Under the pieces are notes generated by a model, which saw only the letters and a program-made list of their open reading frames with translations, was not told where the DNA came from and ran no database searches. This document shows, one piece after another, positions 1 through 8,016 of a stretch of 64,000 nt of DNA. A program made the translations under genes and the position numbers. The stretch lies in contig OZ244795.1 in assembly GCA_965219925.1 (NCBI GenBank), positions 744,001-808,000 of the forward strand, read 5' to 3'. Source of the stretch: Bin87 sp965219925. GTDB taxonomy: Bacteria; Chloroflexota; Dehalococcoidia; Lucifugimonadales; UBA3495. Every line of letters begins with the position of its first letter. The first letter of the stretch is position 1.

Positions 1-1
1 T

Positions 2-829
2 CCGAGTGTTCTAGTGACCGTCAAATTGACAGAATGCCCCGAGCATTTCTCGCACACCATCGCAGCAACCACCAACAGGCAAGCCGCCTTGCGGGCCGAA
101 GATTTCATTTCCAATGAGGCTGTACAAATTAGGCTACAGCGAGAGTTCGCAACACTGGCACCACCATGGTTCTACGAAATCAAACGTGGCGAATGGAATA
201 AAATGATGGGAGGTACATCCGCTAAAGAGCCTTACCGAGAATCGTCAAAGGAATACAGGAAACTATCCAGCAAAGATGTTGCGCAAGCTGTAGTATCGTT
301 TGCCGGGTTCCCAGGTGAGGCAAAGGATAATATTCGCAGTTTCCTTAACAAAACAAGGATCGCATCTTTAGCACGCGAAGGCGATTTCAGTTACGAAGCC
401 ATCTACAGCGATAGCGTCACCGCCCCCCAGCTATTGTTGCCTGCGATGATACAACGCAAGGTCTGGAAACAAGTCACCGCTGACAAAGCAAGTGAGCAAT
501 GGTTAGAATATTCCCGTTTCCACATCGTGTGGCTCATTGCCGACATTCTGCGAGAACACTACGATATACGGAGTCGTCTGTTCCCCGTCCATCGGTCATC
601 GACAATCGCTACTGAAATCAACGATTGGTTCTCACCGATTTACGGGATTGCAATAGCTGCAATTAGAAACGCACTTCAAGAATCCGAGCGGCGCGAAGAA
701 TTTACTGGCTATCGGGAATTTTTCCGCACGCCGGCGAATTATCGATTGGTCGAATCCAATCTACATGGAGCCTTGCAACTGGCAGGGAACTTCGGCGACC
801 CGTTTGCGAACCTTCCTCCTACGCAATAA
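2..829 (+). CDS. AIPR-type abortive infection protein, C-terminal part (cut by window edge)
   Basis: The reading frame is open to the first base of the window, so the GTG at 14 is probably not the true start and the N-terminal part lies outside. The visible part (about 275 residues) opens with TVKLTE and has a short run ending NRQAALRAEDFISNE, then WFYEIKRGEW. This matches the block in AIPR-family proteins (Pfam AIPR, abortive phage infection) that reads roughly 'TN-Q-AVK--D...ND...L...WFYER-RG'. The rest is mostly helical with no membrane segment or signal. AIPR proteins are linked to phage-induced abortive infection and are often found beside restriction genes; a GmrSD-like gene lies about 5 kb away. 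The next gene starts 8 bases after the stop, so the two are probably co-transcribed. The family call rests on remembered motif similarity. Confidence 0.7.
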   Translation, partial: PSVLVTVKLTECPEHFSHTIAATTNRQAALRAEDFISNEAVQIRLQREFATLAPPWFYEIKRGEWNKMMGGTSAKEPYRESSKEYRKLSSKDVAQAVVSFAGFPGEAKDNIRSFLNKTRIASLAREGDFSYEAIYSDSVTAPQLLLPAMIQRKVWKQVTADKASEQWLEYSRFHIVWLIADILREHYDIRSRLFPVHRSSTIATEINDWFSPIYGIAIAAIRNALQESERREEFTGYREFFRTPANYRLVESNLHGALQLAGNFGDPFANLPPTQ

Positions 830-836
830 CCTAACC

Positions 837-1322
837 ATGCCCACCACCCCCCGCCCCCTCGCCCCGGACGCCATCGTCCGCCTCCGCTCCGTCGCCGAGG
901 TATGCGATGTGTTGCGCAGTTGGGGTGAGCCCGACCTCGCCGACCGTATCGCTTACTTCTCATCCGACGTAGACTTGGATGACGGCGATGTTCCCGTCAC
1001 GCTGGAAAGCGCGTTGGGCTTCCTGGCGTTTTTCGGCGCGGTGGAATCGGAGGGACAAGTAGATTTGGGCTGTTCGTCGGAAGGCTGGATTTGCGCTGAG
1101 TGGTTTTTCAGCGACAACCGCCTGGTCAGCGTATTGTTTCCTGACCGTGATAAGGTTGATTGTGCCGCCCGCAAATCCGATGGCCGTTTCATCGAAATCA
1201 ATAGCGGCGGCGACACCGGCAATCGCTCGTTTATCATGGCTAAATTGGTAGAATCGGGGGAGTGGTTTACATGGTTCAAGGGCAGCCCCGCCGCCGTGAA
1301 CTCCGACATACGCACCACGTAG
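837..1322 (+). CDS. Conserved hypothetical protein, AIPR neighbour
   Basis: A 161-residue protein starting at ATG 837, 8 bases after the AIPR stop; the frame also runs back to 765 but that would overlap the AIPR gene. It is acidic and soluble, with no signal peptide or membrane segment. The middle alternates beta-type stretches (LGFLAFFGAVESEG, WICAEWFF, LVSVLFPD) and suggests a small alpha/beta domain. I do not recognise the family. The short spacing to the AIPR gene and the overlap with the next frame suggest a three-gene unit, perhaps accessory parts of the same defence or stress system; that is inference from position only. Confidence 0.6.
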   Translation: MPTTPRPLAPDAIVRLRSVAEVCDVLRSWGEPDLADRIAYFSSDVDLDDGDVPVTLESALGFLAFFGAVESEGQVDLGCSSEGWICAEWFFSDNRLVSVLFPDRDKVDCAARKSDGRFIEINSGGDTGNRSFIMAKLVESGEWFTWFKGSPAAVNSDIRTT

Positions 1323-1708
1323 CTCGCTATTGCCGTCCTCGCGATATCGGAGATAGCGGCCGGCTATTGGCCACAGCATTCAGACTCCGACCCGGCGAGG
1401 AATATTTGTCTACCAACTGGCTGGAACTTTTTCACGATTCCGACCGCTATTCTCAAATTATACGCGTTAGACGGGCGCTAACTGACAAAGGTTTCCGCGT
1501 TAGCCGCAATTCCTTCTTTGCCGTTTTGAATGCTGGCGCCGCAGTTATGACGTGCAAAAATAATTTCAATCTGGATATACAATTCATCTTGCTGGGCGAA
1601 ATGCGCGATCCATCACATACCGGCATCTACGGTTGCACAACGCACGGCGCTGCCGTGGCCCTCGCAGCGATAGTCAATCCCAACGAAGTCTATCCCGCCG
1701 TTACCTGA
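1271..1708 (+). CDS. Hypothetical protein overlapping the previous gene
   Basis: About 145 residues. I chose ATG 1271, which has a purine-rich GGGGGAG stretch some 9 bases upstream; a GTG at 1262 is also possible. The gene overlaps the end of the preceding gene by about 50 bases in another frame, which usually means coupled translation. Recognisable-looking stretches are RYCRPRDIGDSG, TAFRLRPGEEYLS and TNWLELF, followed by a C-terminal half rich in small residues (HTGIYGCTTHGAAVA). No signal peptide or membrane segment is seen. The family is unknown to me. A frameshift joining it to the upstream gene was considered, but the upstream protein ends naturally and this one begins with its own conserved-looking block. 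Confidence 0.55.
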   Translation: MVQGQPRRRELRHTHHVARYCRPRDIGDSGRLLATAFRLRPGEEYLSTNWLELFHDSDRYSQIIRVRRALTDKGFRVSRNSFFAVLNAGAAVMTCKNNFNLDIQFILLGEMRDPSHTGIYGCTTHGAAVALAAIVNPNEVYPAVT

Positions 1709-1730
1709 CTACTCCCAAAGGAAAACCACC

Positions 1731-2738
1731 ATGAAATACCGCAACCTTCCCCGTACCGACCTGCTCCTCTCCGAAGTTGGCTTCGGCGTCTGGACCGTGG
1801 CCACCAACTGGTGGGGGCGCATCCCCGAAGAGATGCGCCGCAGCCTGCTCGAAGAGGCCCTGGAACTCGGCATCAACTTCTTCGATACCGCCGACACCTA
1901 CGGCGAGGGCTACGGCGAGGAGGTACTCGCCAAGTTCATGGGTCACCGCCGCCACGAAATGATCATCGCCACCAAGTTCGGCTACGACTTCTACGACACC
2001 ACCACTCCCCGCATCGGCCACCAGGAGCGCCCCCAGAAATTCGAGCCCGAGTTCATCCGGTTCGCCTGCGAGCAGTCCCTTCGCCGCCTGAACACCGACT
2101 ATATCGACCTCTACCAGCTGCATAATCCGCGCGTTCCAGCCATCGAAAGCGACGAAGTATTTGAAACTCTGGAGGACCTCAAGCACGAGGGCAAAATACG
2201 ATTCTACGGCTCCGCCCTCGGCCCCGATATCGGCTGGTTTGAGGAAGGCCAGCTCAGCATGGAAGAGCGCCACGTCAACAGCATCCAGATTATCTACAGC
2301 ATCCTGGAGCAGGACCCGGCCAAGGACTTCTTCCCCATCGCCGCCAAAGAGGCCGTCGGCCTGCTGTCCCGCGTCCCTCACGCCTCCGAGGCCCTCACCG
2401 GACGCTACGATGCTCCACCGGAATTCGATGAATCAGACCACCGCTCATTCCGACGGCACCAGTGGCTCAGTGAGGCGTTGGTAAAGGTTGACCAGGTAAA
2501 ATTCCTCGCCGGCGAAGAAGTGGGGCGCACCATGAGCCAGGCCGCCATTCAGTTCGTGCTGCGCCAGCCCACCATCACCAGCGTCCTGCCCAATTTCACC
2601 ACGCTGGAAGAACTAAAGGAATATTCCGACGCGGTGGATACCCCGCCCATCTCCGAAGGCGACCAGGCCATCATCGACGATCTCTGGGCCAACAACTTCT
2701 ATCTAGAAGAGCCCGAACCCGTGTTTCGGGAAATCTGA
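1731..2738 (+). CDS. Aldo/keto reductase
   Basis: A 335-residue NADPH-dependent oxidoreductase of the aldo/keto reductase superfamily, predicted cytoplasmic with a TIM-barrel fold. The catalytic tetrad is visible: Asp52 and Tyr57 in FDTADTYGEG, Lys82 in IIATKFGY and His in YQLHNP. The length is normal for the family. The start at ATG 1731 is preceded by AAAGGAAAA. The C-terminal part has the usual cofactor-side stretch (SQAAIQFVLRQP, SVLPNFTTLEEL). It follows the unknown three-gene unit by 22 bases but codes for ordinary metabolism, so the link may be only positional. The substrate cannot be told from sequence; many relatives act on aldehydes or sugars. Confidence 0.9.
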   Translation: MKYRNLPRTDLLLSEVGFGVWTVATNWWGRIPEEMRRSLLEEALELGINFFDTADTYGEGYGEEVLAKFMGHRRHEMIIATKFGYDFYDTTTPRIGHQERPQKFEPEFIRFACEQSLRRLNTDYIDLYQLHNPRVPAIESDEVFETLEDLKHEGKIRFYGSALGPDIGWFEEGQLSMEERHVNSIQIIYSILEQDPAKDFFPIAAKEAVGLLSRVPHASEALTGRYDAPPEFDESDHRSFRRHQWLSEALVKVDQVKFLAGEEVGRTMSQAAIQFVLRQPTITSVLPNFTTLEELKEYSDAVDTPPISEGDQAIIDDLWANNFYLEEPEPVFREI

Positions 2739-2763
2739 CCCTTTCGCAATCTTAGTATTTTCC

Positions 2764-2985
2764 CGCGTACCCACGTTGTCAAACCACACTGGCCTACTGT
2801 CATCGCCAGGAGCGCCCACCCCCACCTGTCATCGCGAGGAGCGCAGCCGCTCATGGTGAGCCTGTCGAACCACGTGGCAATCGCGTTGAGGTTAAGTACA
2901 CGTCGGGGAACCTCATTGCTACGGCGACGAGATTGCCACCCCCGTATCAAGTACGGGGTCGCAATGACAGATTAAAGCGTGTACG
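2764..2985. repeat. Dispersed inverted-repeat element, family A copy 1
   Basis: The 346-base gap between the reductase and etfB is mostly this element. Core 2827-2969 begins TGTCATCGCGAGGAGCGCAG and ends GGGGTCGCAATGACA; inside are GTGGCAATCGCG and its partner GAGATTGCCAC. Outer ends resemble CGCGTACCCAC and its inverse. Seven more copies occur in this window, always between genes. It has no coding capacity. The arrangement suggests a folded, non-autonomous or REP-like element. Confidence 0.8.
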
Positions 2986-3011
2986 CAGCGACCATCCGGA
3001 GGCCTCCTCAA

Positions 3012-3040
3012 TTGACAGTCTCATGGGCTAGTGATAACTT
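3012..3040 (+). promoter_or_regulatory. Probable promoter of etfBA
   Basis: TTGACA at 3012-3017 and TAACTT at 3035-3040 are separated by 17 bases, a sigma-70 type arrangement, and lie 45-73 bases before the etfB start. It is just outside repeat copy A1. Confidence 0.5.
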
Positions 3041-3084
3041 TCACATGGCCCTATCCTGATTCCCCCGAGGAGATTGGTTCCCCC

Positions 3085-3885
3085 ATGCCTGTCAACATTT
3101 GCGTGCTCGCCAAACAGGTCGTCGACCCTGAAATGCCAGCCGCTGCGTTCCGGATCGACCCCGACTCCATGCGGGTGGTTCCCCCGCCCAACATACCGCC
3201 GGTGGTCAACGGTTTCGACGAAAACGCCGTGGAAGCTGCACTACAGATCAAAGACGCCCAGGGCGCCAACATCACCGTCATCTCCTCCGGTACGACCTTC
3301 GCCCTCGACGTCATGAAAAAACCCCTTTCCATGGGCGCCGACGAACTCATCCTGCTGCAAGACGACTCCTTCAGCAACACCATTGACGCATTCCTCACGG
3401 TGCAAATGCTGACCGCTGCCATCAATAAACTCGGCGGTTTCGACCTCATCATCTGCGGGCGTCAGGCGTCCGACTGGGACAACGCTCAGGTCCCCCTGGG
3501 TGTTGCCGAAACGCTGGGCATGGCCTGCATAACCCTGGGGAAAAAAGTGGACGTTCAGGATGGCAAGGTAATCGTGGAGCGCCTGGCGCCCGATGGTTAC
3601 GACGTGGTTGAAGCCCAACTGCCGGCGCTGGTAACCGTCAGCAACGAGCTGGGACAACCTCGTTACCCCACTCTACGGGGCATCATGGCCGCCACTCGCA
3701 AACGACCTACCGTGTGGACCGCCGGCGACCTGGACATCGCCCCCGATCGTTTGGAACCGCGCATTACCCTTCACGACCTCTTCGTCCCCCAGCGCGATCA
3801 GGCATGCGAACTTATAGAGGGCGATGACGACGCCGATGCAGCCCGCAAGCTGGCCCTTCGCCTCCGCGAAGACCGCCTGATCTAG
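3085..3885 (+). CDS. etfB: Electron transfer flavoprotein beta subunit
   Basis: A 266-residue ETF beta subunit (FixA type). With EtfA it forms a soluble heterodimer that accepts electrons from acyl-CoA and related dehydrogenases and passes them towards the respiratory quinone pool. The open frame runs back to 3031, but ATG 3085 begins the conserved N-terminus (VNICVLAKQVVDPE) and has GAGGAG upstream. The family stretches NGFDENAVEAAL, GADELILL, IICGRQASDWD and GPTLRG-like YPTLRGIM are present in order. etfA follows after 33 bases. The partner dehydrogenase and ETF-quinone oxidoreductase are not in this window. Confidence 0.92.
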   Translation: MPVNICVLAKQVVDPEMPAAAFRIDPDSMRVVPPPNIPPVVNGFDENAVEAALQIKDAQGANITVISSGTTFALDVMKKPLSMGADELILLQDDSFSNTIDAFLTVQMLTAAINKLGGFDLIICGRQASDWDNAQVPLGVAETLGMACITLGKKVDVQDGKVIVERLAPDGYDVVEAQLPALVTVSNELGQPRYPTLRGIMAATRKRPTVWTAGDLDIAPDRLEPRITLHDLFVPQRDQACELIEGDDDADAARKLALRLREDRLI

Positions 3886-3918
3886 TCCCCAAACCTCATT
3901 CATTCTACGGAGACACTA

Positions 3919-4917
3919 ATGGCAGACGCTACCGGAATCCTGGTTTTCGGGGACGCCCCCGAGGGACAGTTGGCTTCTACCGCGCAGGAACTGCTTTCCG
4001 CCGGCCGCTCCTTGGCCGACAGCCTGGGCCAGGAACTCACCATCGCATTGTTGGGCGCCGACCTTGCCGACGCGCCCCAACAGGCCATCGCCCACGGCGC
4101 CGACAAAGCGCTGGCGGTGACAAATCCCGCACTGGCCGAATACCATCCGGATCATTACCTAACTGCGATGCAGGCCGTAGCCACCGAAAGCAACCCGGGG
4201 ATCATCCTGATCGCCCGCAATAACGAGGGACGCGAGTTGGCGCCCCGGCTGGCGTTCCGACTGGGAGTGGGTCTTGCCCAGGACTGCCTCGAAGTGTCCG
4301 CCGATGCTGGCACCGGCCGCCTGCTGGCGAATCGTCCCGTCTATGGTGGCAGCGCCGTTGCTGTGGTCAGCTGCACCCACACGCCTCAAATCGCCGCGCT
4401 GCGCCCCAAGACCTACGAACCCCTCGATGCCGATGCCGCGCGGACCGGGGATGTGATCGCGTTCCCGGTGGACATCAACCCTTCCGATGCCAAAACCCGC
4501 GTCGTCAACGCCGTCAAGGAACAAGCGGTGGGTATCAAGCTGGAGGACGCCCGGATAGTCGTGTCCGGCGGGCGCGGTCTCGGCGGACCCGAACCCTTCT
4601 CCCAACTGGAAGAACTGGCCAACCTGCTCGGTGGCGCGGTTGGCGCCTCTCGCGCCGCCGTGGACTCCGGCTGGGTTCCGGCCAACCAACAGGTAGGGCT
4701 CACCGGCAAAACCATCACGCCGGATCTCTACATCACGGTCGCCATCTCCGGAGCCAGCCAGCACATGGCCGGTTGCAGCGGTTCCAAGGCCATCGTCGCC
4801 ATCAACCGCGACGCCGACGCCAACATCTTCAAAGAAGCCCGTTACGGCGTTGTCGGCGATTGGGAAAAGGTTATTCCCGCCCTCATGGAAACCGTCCGCG
4901 AACTTACCCAGTCGTAG
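3919..4917 (+). CDS. etfA: Electron transfer flavoprotein alpha subunit
   Basis: A 332-residue ETF alpha subunit (FixB type) carrying the FAD site. The N-terminal half is the Rossmann-like alpha/beta domain shared with EtfB. The C-terminal half has the FAD-binding signature in order: VVSGGRGLGG, GASRAAVDSGW, QQVGLTGKTI, YITVAISGASQHMAG and AINRDADANIF. The length is normal. A GGAGAC stretch precedes ATG 3919. It is co-directional with etfB 33 bases upstream, so the pair should be one transcript from the promoter near 3012. It ends 11 bases before a convergent toxin gene. Confidence 0.94.
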   Translation: MADATGILVFGDAPEGQLASTAQELLSAGRSLADSLGQELTIALLGADLADAPQQAIAHGADKALAVTNPALAEYHPDHYLTAMQAVATESNPGIILIARNNEGRELAPRLAFRLGVGLAQDCLEVSADAGTGRLLANRPVYGGSAVAVVSCTHTPQIAALRPKTYEPLDADAARTGDVIAFPVDINPSDAKTRVVNAVKEQAVGIKLEDARIVVSGGRGLGGPEPFSQLEELANLLGGAVGASRAAVDSGWVPANQQVGLTGKTITPDLYITVAISGASQHMAGCSGSKAIVAINRDADANIFKEARYGVVGDWEKVIPALMETVRELTQS

Positions 4918-4928
4918 GGTAGGGCGGG

Positions 4929-5324
4929 TTAGCTGACGCGCTCTATGCCGAGACAACTATCAAACCCGGCATCAAAACTAAAAATGCGGCTACAGCCAGC
5001 CGCCTGCATCACGGCGATGTGTAGAGCGTCTCGCGCCGATATGCCGGGAATCGTCACGAGCAGCGCACGGGCAGCCCGAACTTCCGGCATTCCGTAAGTC
5101 AAAACATCGTCGACCAACGCATCGATTACCTCAAATGCATCGTCAATCGCCTCCGGACGCCGTATCGCCGTGTAGCGATGCAGTATCTCTTGGTACACTT
5201 CGACATCCGTAATGATGCGTTCGCCGTTCTGGACGAGTTCCCTGGTTATGCTGATAGCGCGGGACTGATTAGGATGTGGCGCCCCTACAATATACATAGG
5301 CACATTCGAATCAACGAAAATCAC
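4929..5324 (-). CDS. VapC-like PIN-domain toxin
   Basis: A 131-residue PIN-domain ribonuclease, likely toxin of a type II toxin-antitoxin pair. The acidic residues expected to bind the metal are visible: Asp5 in IFVDSNVPMY, the Glu in EVYQEILHRY, Asp in SARDALHIA and Asp in SFDAGFD. It starts with GTG, and the G is shared with the TAG stop of the upstream antitoxin gene (TAGTG), a tight overlap that fixes the start and suggests coupled translation. VapC toxins cleave tRNA or rRNA when free of antitoxin; the target here is unknown. Confidence 0.85.
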   Translation of the reverse strand: MIFVDSNVPMYIVGAPHPNQSRAISITRELVQNGERIITDVEVYQEILHRYTAIRRPEAIDDAFEVIDALVDDVLTYGMPEVRAARALLVTIPGISARDALHIAVMQAAGCSRIFSFDAGFDSCLGIERVS

Positions 5325-5566
5325 TAAAGCAGCCGGCCCGCTTCTATCTCGCGCAACATCTGGTCAATGTCGGCGGTAGGATGGTTGCACTGCGACGCTT
5401 TTTCCAAAGCCTGCAATTTTCTTTCGACTTCATCCTGGTTGGTGCGTCGGGCAACGCAGAGCGCCTGCCGAACCCACTCCGACACACTCATCTGTTGCCG
5501 TTGCGCCGCATCGTGAATCGCCGCGTATTCGGCCTCGTCCAGCAGAACCTGCAATCGCTTAGCCAT
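5324..5566 (-). CDS. VapB-like ribbon-helix-helix antitoxin
   Basis: An 80-residue protein beginning MAKRLQVLLDEAEYAAI, a beta strand followed by SVSEWVRQAL, the pattern of ribbon-helix-helix antitoxins. The C-terminal half (helical, with IDQMLREIEAG at the end) should wrap the toxin. It is the first gene of the pair and overlaps the PIN gene by one base. Such antitoxins usually repress their own promoter. It starts 12 bases downstream of the GmrSD-like gene stop, so it could also be read from that gene's promoter. Confidence 0.82.
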   Translation of the reverse strand: MAKRLQVLLDEAEYAAIHDAAQRQQMSVSEWVRQALCVARRTNQDEVERKLQALEKASQCNHPTADIDQMLREIEAGRLL

Positions 5567-5578
5567 AGTGTGCCTCTC

Positions 5579-7375
5579 TTACCCCAACCGCCATTCGTCA
5601 GAATCTGGCCCCGGCCAGCATTGCGTAACCAATCCCGCCAGGTGCTTGCTGCGTTCACGGATGGCATCATCGTCCCAATGCTCCACATCCATCAGCTCGC
5701 CATTGAGGTTCAAAACGGCGTACTTCAAAAACTCTGCTTTCTTGCTTTGCCAGCGGCTATTGGATACGCTGCTATTGAGTTTCCCGTTTAGCAGAGTGAG
5801 GTTGCCGGTGGTGTGCACGAGTTGGTTGCGCTCGTACTCGGCGATTAGCCCATTGGAGCCGGTAGGAAGTGGCCAGTAACCCTTCCAGCTTACCGGCATC
5901 AGGTGCTCAATAGTCAAATTCCTAGGTACATCGGTTTGCTCCGACTTCGTTGAGCGTAGTTGACTCTCGATTCCTTCCAACACCAGCCGTAGCCTGCCCC
6001 TGGTTAGCAAGCGATAAAGCGGCGACGTTTCAAGCGTTTGAAATATCGTCGCGTCGTTGGGCCATTCCCTAGAATACGCCGTCTGCTCCTTCAAAAAACT
6101 TGCGACCACTGCATCGGCGTTATCCAGATTGTTCGCGCGCAACCTGTTGGCCAAGTCCAGCATCAGGCGGTTGTAGTCTTTGGTGGTTTGCCGGCATATC
6201 ATCCGACGTACCAGGAAACTCTCCAGAGCGCGAAACGCCCGGATGCGGGTTTCATGTTCTGCTGAAAGCAGAATCAGCAGTATTGGGGTGATGACCCCCG
6301 CTTGCATCACATCCGTCCGGTAATGGAACAGGTCTTCCTCGGGGGAACGTTGCGAACTGGACTGGAACCGCTTGTACTGGTCCAAATCGTGTTTCATTTC
6401 CGACATCACGGATTCGACCGATGCTCCGTCCGTGTAGATACGGAATGTATCAAAAACTTTTGATGGTGACACATCCTGTCCGGTGCGCATCGCGAGCCAG
6501 TAGTTGAACAGCATATCCAACCGTGGTCGGAACAAGCGGCCTTGCCTGACTTCACTGCGCCACCACCGATCATCCAAGTTACCCCAGATGCTGCCGTCGC
6601 CATCAACCACTTCCCCAGATTCAGACATCACGAAATTTTTGACCAAGTCGGACTGTTCGAGCGGGGTTCCTCGGGCATTCAACGTTTCAAAAATGACATT
6701 CGGATCATCTTTATCGTCAAGATCGATTATGATCAGTTGGAGCATCGCAGTAATTGCGGTCTCCAGCGCATCAGCTCGGTCCACCAATGTGTCCGGTTCT
6801 TCCTGTAGCCACTTGCCTACTTGCAATTGAAAGAAATCGTGTGCCTGCACGATAAGCGATTCTTCGAAATCATTGACTGCCAACCCGTTGTCCATAGCGT
6901 GCCGAAACGCTTCCCGGTCGGTTCTGGTTGGCCAGAGTTTGAAGATATGGTGCGAACTCTCATCCGGCACCAAATCATCATCGTTGGAGACTAGCTTAGA
7001 CAACCCTCTAGCATTCCGCCGTAGTTCCAACTTTTCGCAAACCTGCTGGGTGGCATCCAGCAAAAGCTGCAACGTGGTCATTCTTTGCTGGCCATCAATC
7101 ACCTCACGTTGCTCGATGTATCGGGCGGCGGTAGGAACCTGTTGCAACACAACCGCGCCAAGAAAATGCCCGGCCGTTGCTCGTTCGGCTGCCACAGCAT
7201 CCTGACTACAACGTTCCAGCTCTTCCAAGTAGTTCTCGGCCACGTTGCGCACATCGTCCCATAGTGGCTCCCATTGCTCATCATGCGTCCAGACGTAGGG
7301 GCGTTGGAACAGGGGAATCGTGTAACGAATATCCTTCTGAAAAAGATCTTTGGGGCTGAGAATATCGGTTTTAAT
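5579..7375 (-). CDS. GmrSD-like DUF262/DUF1524 protein, probable ATT start
   Basis: About 598 residues with the two halves of GmrSD-type modification-dependent restriction proteins. The N-terminal DUF262 domain has IPLFQRPYVW (near residue 20) and EVIDGQQRMTTLQ, the ParB-like nucleotide-binding signature. The C-terminal DUF1524 domain has an HNH-type nuclease pattern: LTIEHLMP, GNLTLL and a following KLNSSVSN. The first ordinary start codon is only at 7252, but the frame continues upstream to 7375 and this extension encodes the conserved IPLFQRPYVW and QWEPLWDDV. The only start fitting a ribosome site is ATT at 7375-7373, five bases after AGGAGG; a stop codon lies just before. It may therefore be a rare ATT start or a mutated ATG. 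It neighbours two toxin-antitoxin loci and likely acts in phage defence. Confidence 0.82.
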   Translation of the reverse strand: MKTDILSPKDLFQKDIRYTIPLFQRPYVWTHDEQWEPLWDDVRNVAENYLEELERCSQDAVAAERATAGHFLGAVVLQQVPTAARYIEQREVIDGQQRMTTLQLLLDATQQVCEKLELRRNARGLSKLVSNDDDLVPDESSHHIFKLWPTRTDREAFRHAMDNGLAVNDFEESLIVQAHDFFQLQVGKWLQEEPDTLVDRADALETAITAMLQLIIIDLDDKDDPNVIFETLNARGTPLEQSDLVKNFVMSESGEVVDGDGSIWGNLDDRWWRSEVRQGRLFRPRLDMLFNYWLAMRTGQDVSPSKVFDTFRIYTDGASVESVMSEMKHDLDQYKRFQSSSQRSPEEDLFHYRTDVMQAGVITPILLILLSAEHETRIRAFRALESFLVRRMICRQTTKDYNRLMLDLANRLRANNLDNADAVVASFLKEQTAYSREWPNDATIFQTLETSPLYRLLTRGRLRLVLEGIESQLRSTKSEQTDVPRNLTIEHLMPVSWKGYWPLPTGSNGLIAEYERNQLVHTTGNLTLLNGKLNSSVSNSRWQSKKAEFLKYAVLNLNGELMDVEHWDDDAIRERSKHLAGLVTQCWPGPDSDEWRLG

Positions 7376-7489
7376 CGTCGCCTCCTAATGCGCAAACATT
7401 ACACCAACACTACGCCATCTACTAGCCGCACGGCCGCCGTCATGCCCCGTTTCTGGCCGGATACCACAGCCTTTCAACCTACCCAACCT

Positions 7490-7723
7490 CTAACCTCCAA
7501 ACAGCTCTTGGCGCAACTCATCCTGGCTGATTTCCGGGTAAGCGGCAACACGGGACAAAATAGAGTGCAGCGTGCCTATTTTCAACTGGTTGTGACGGGG
7601 GATTGACACCTGGTGCTCTCGCCCTCTTATATTGCTAACTAGCCGCATGTGGCTACCCCTCTGCCGTACCACCCGATAGGCATAGCGCCGATGCAGCAGC
7701 CGGACTAGTAGACCAACATTCTT
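7490..7723 (-). pseudogene. hicA: HicA-like mRNA interferase, start codon lost
   Basis: The frame reads KNVGLLVRLLHRRYAYRV, then VVRQRGSHMRLVSN, HQVSIPRHNQLKIGTL and HSILSRVA, a near full-length HicA (double-stranded RNA-binding fold, catalytic His in RQRGSH). In homologs the first residues precede the KNVGLLVRLL helix and start just after the hicB stop. Here homology begins near 7723 without ATG, GTG or TTG; the first GTG (7672) would remove the first helix. The gene lies downstream of hicB on the same strand but is separated from it by about 290 bases that contain an inverted-repeat element. I read it as a damaged toxin; use of a rare start cannot be excluded. Confidence 0.65.
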
Positions 7724-7834
7724 GAAATGACGGGTGTGGAATACCAGATTGCTCGACGATAGTCTCCATAAAGCCCTGTATGGCCGGGGAAAGGCCCTGT
7801 ACCAATCAACCCATCATTACAAAGATTTCGGACT

Positions 7835-7988
7835 ACTAAACTAAAGCCAAGGTGGGATGTACATTTAAGTGGCGATGATGATCAGCTGGGTTAAGTCCGT
7901 GAATCCCTCTCATCCGTACTCGGAGAACGACCCGGCTCCGTCGTTTGACCCCCACCATCTGCGCATTTCACCTTGGCTTTAGTTTAGT
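7835..7988. mobile_element. MITE-like element with perfect 20-bp inverted ends
   Basis: ACTAAACTAAAGCCAAGGTG at 7835-7854 is repeated exactly in inverse at 7969-7988 (CACCTTGGCTTTAGTTTAGT), enclosing 114 bases with no coding capacity. Total size is 154 bases, and it sits between hicB and hicA. Long perfect terminal repeats around a short non-coding core are typical of a non-autonomous transposable element. I could not see a clear target duplication, and no other copy was noticed in the window. Confidence 0.6.
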
Positions 7989-8016
7989 TCATCTCCCGGC
8001 ATATCCCGGGGCATCA

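Noticed and set aside
1701..2381. 226-residue minus-strand ORF opposite the aldo/keto reductase
   Set aside because: It mirrors the reductase codons and has no recognisable motif.
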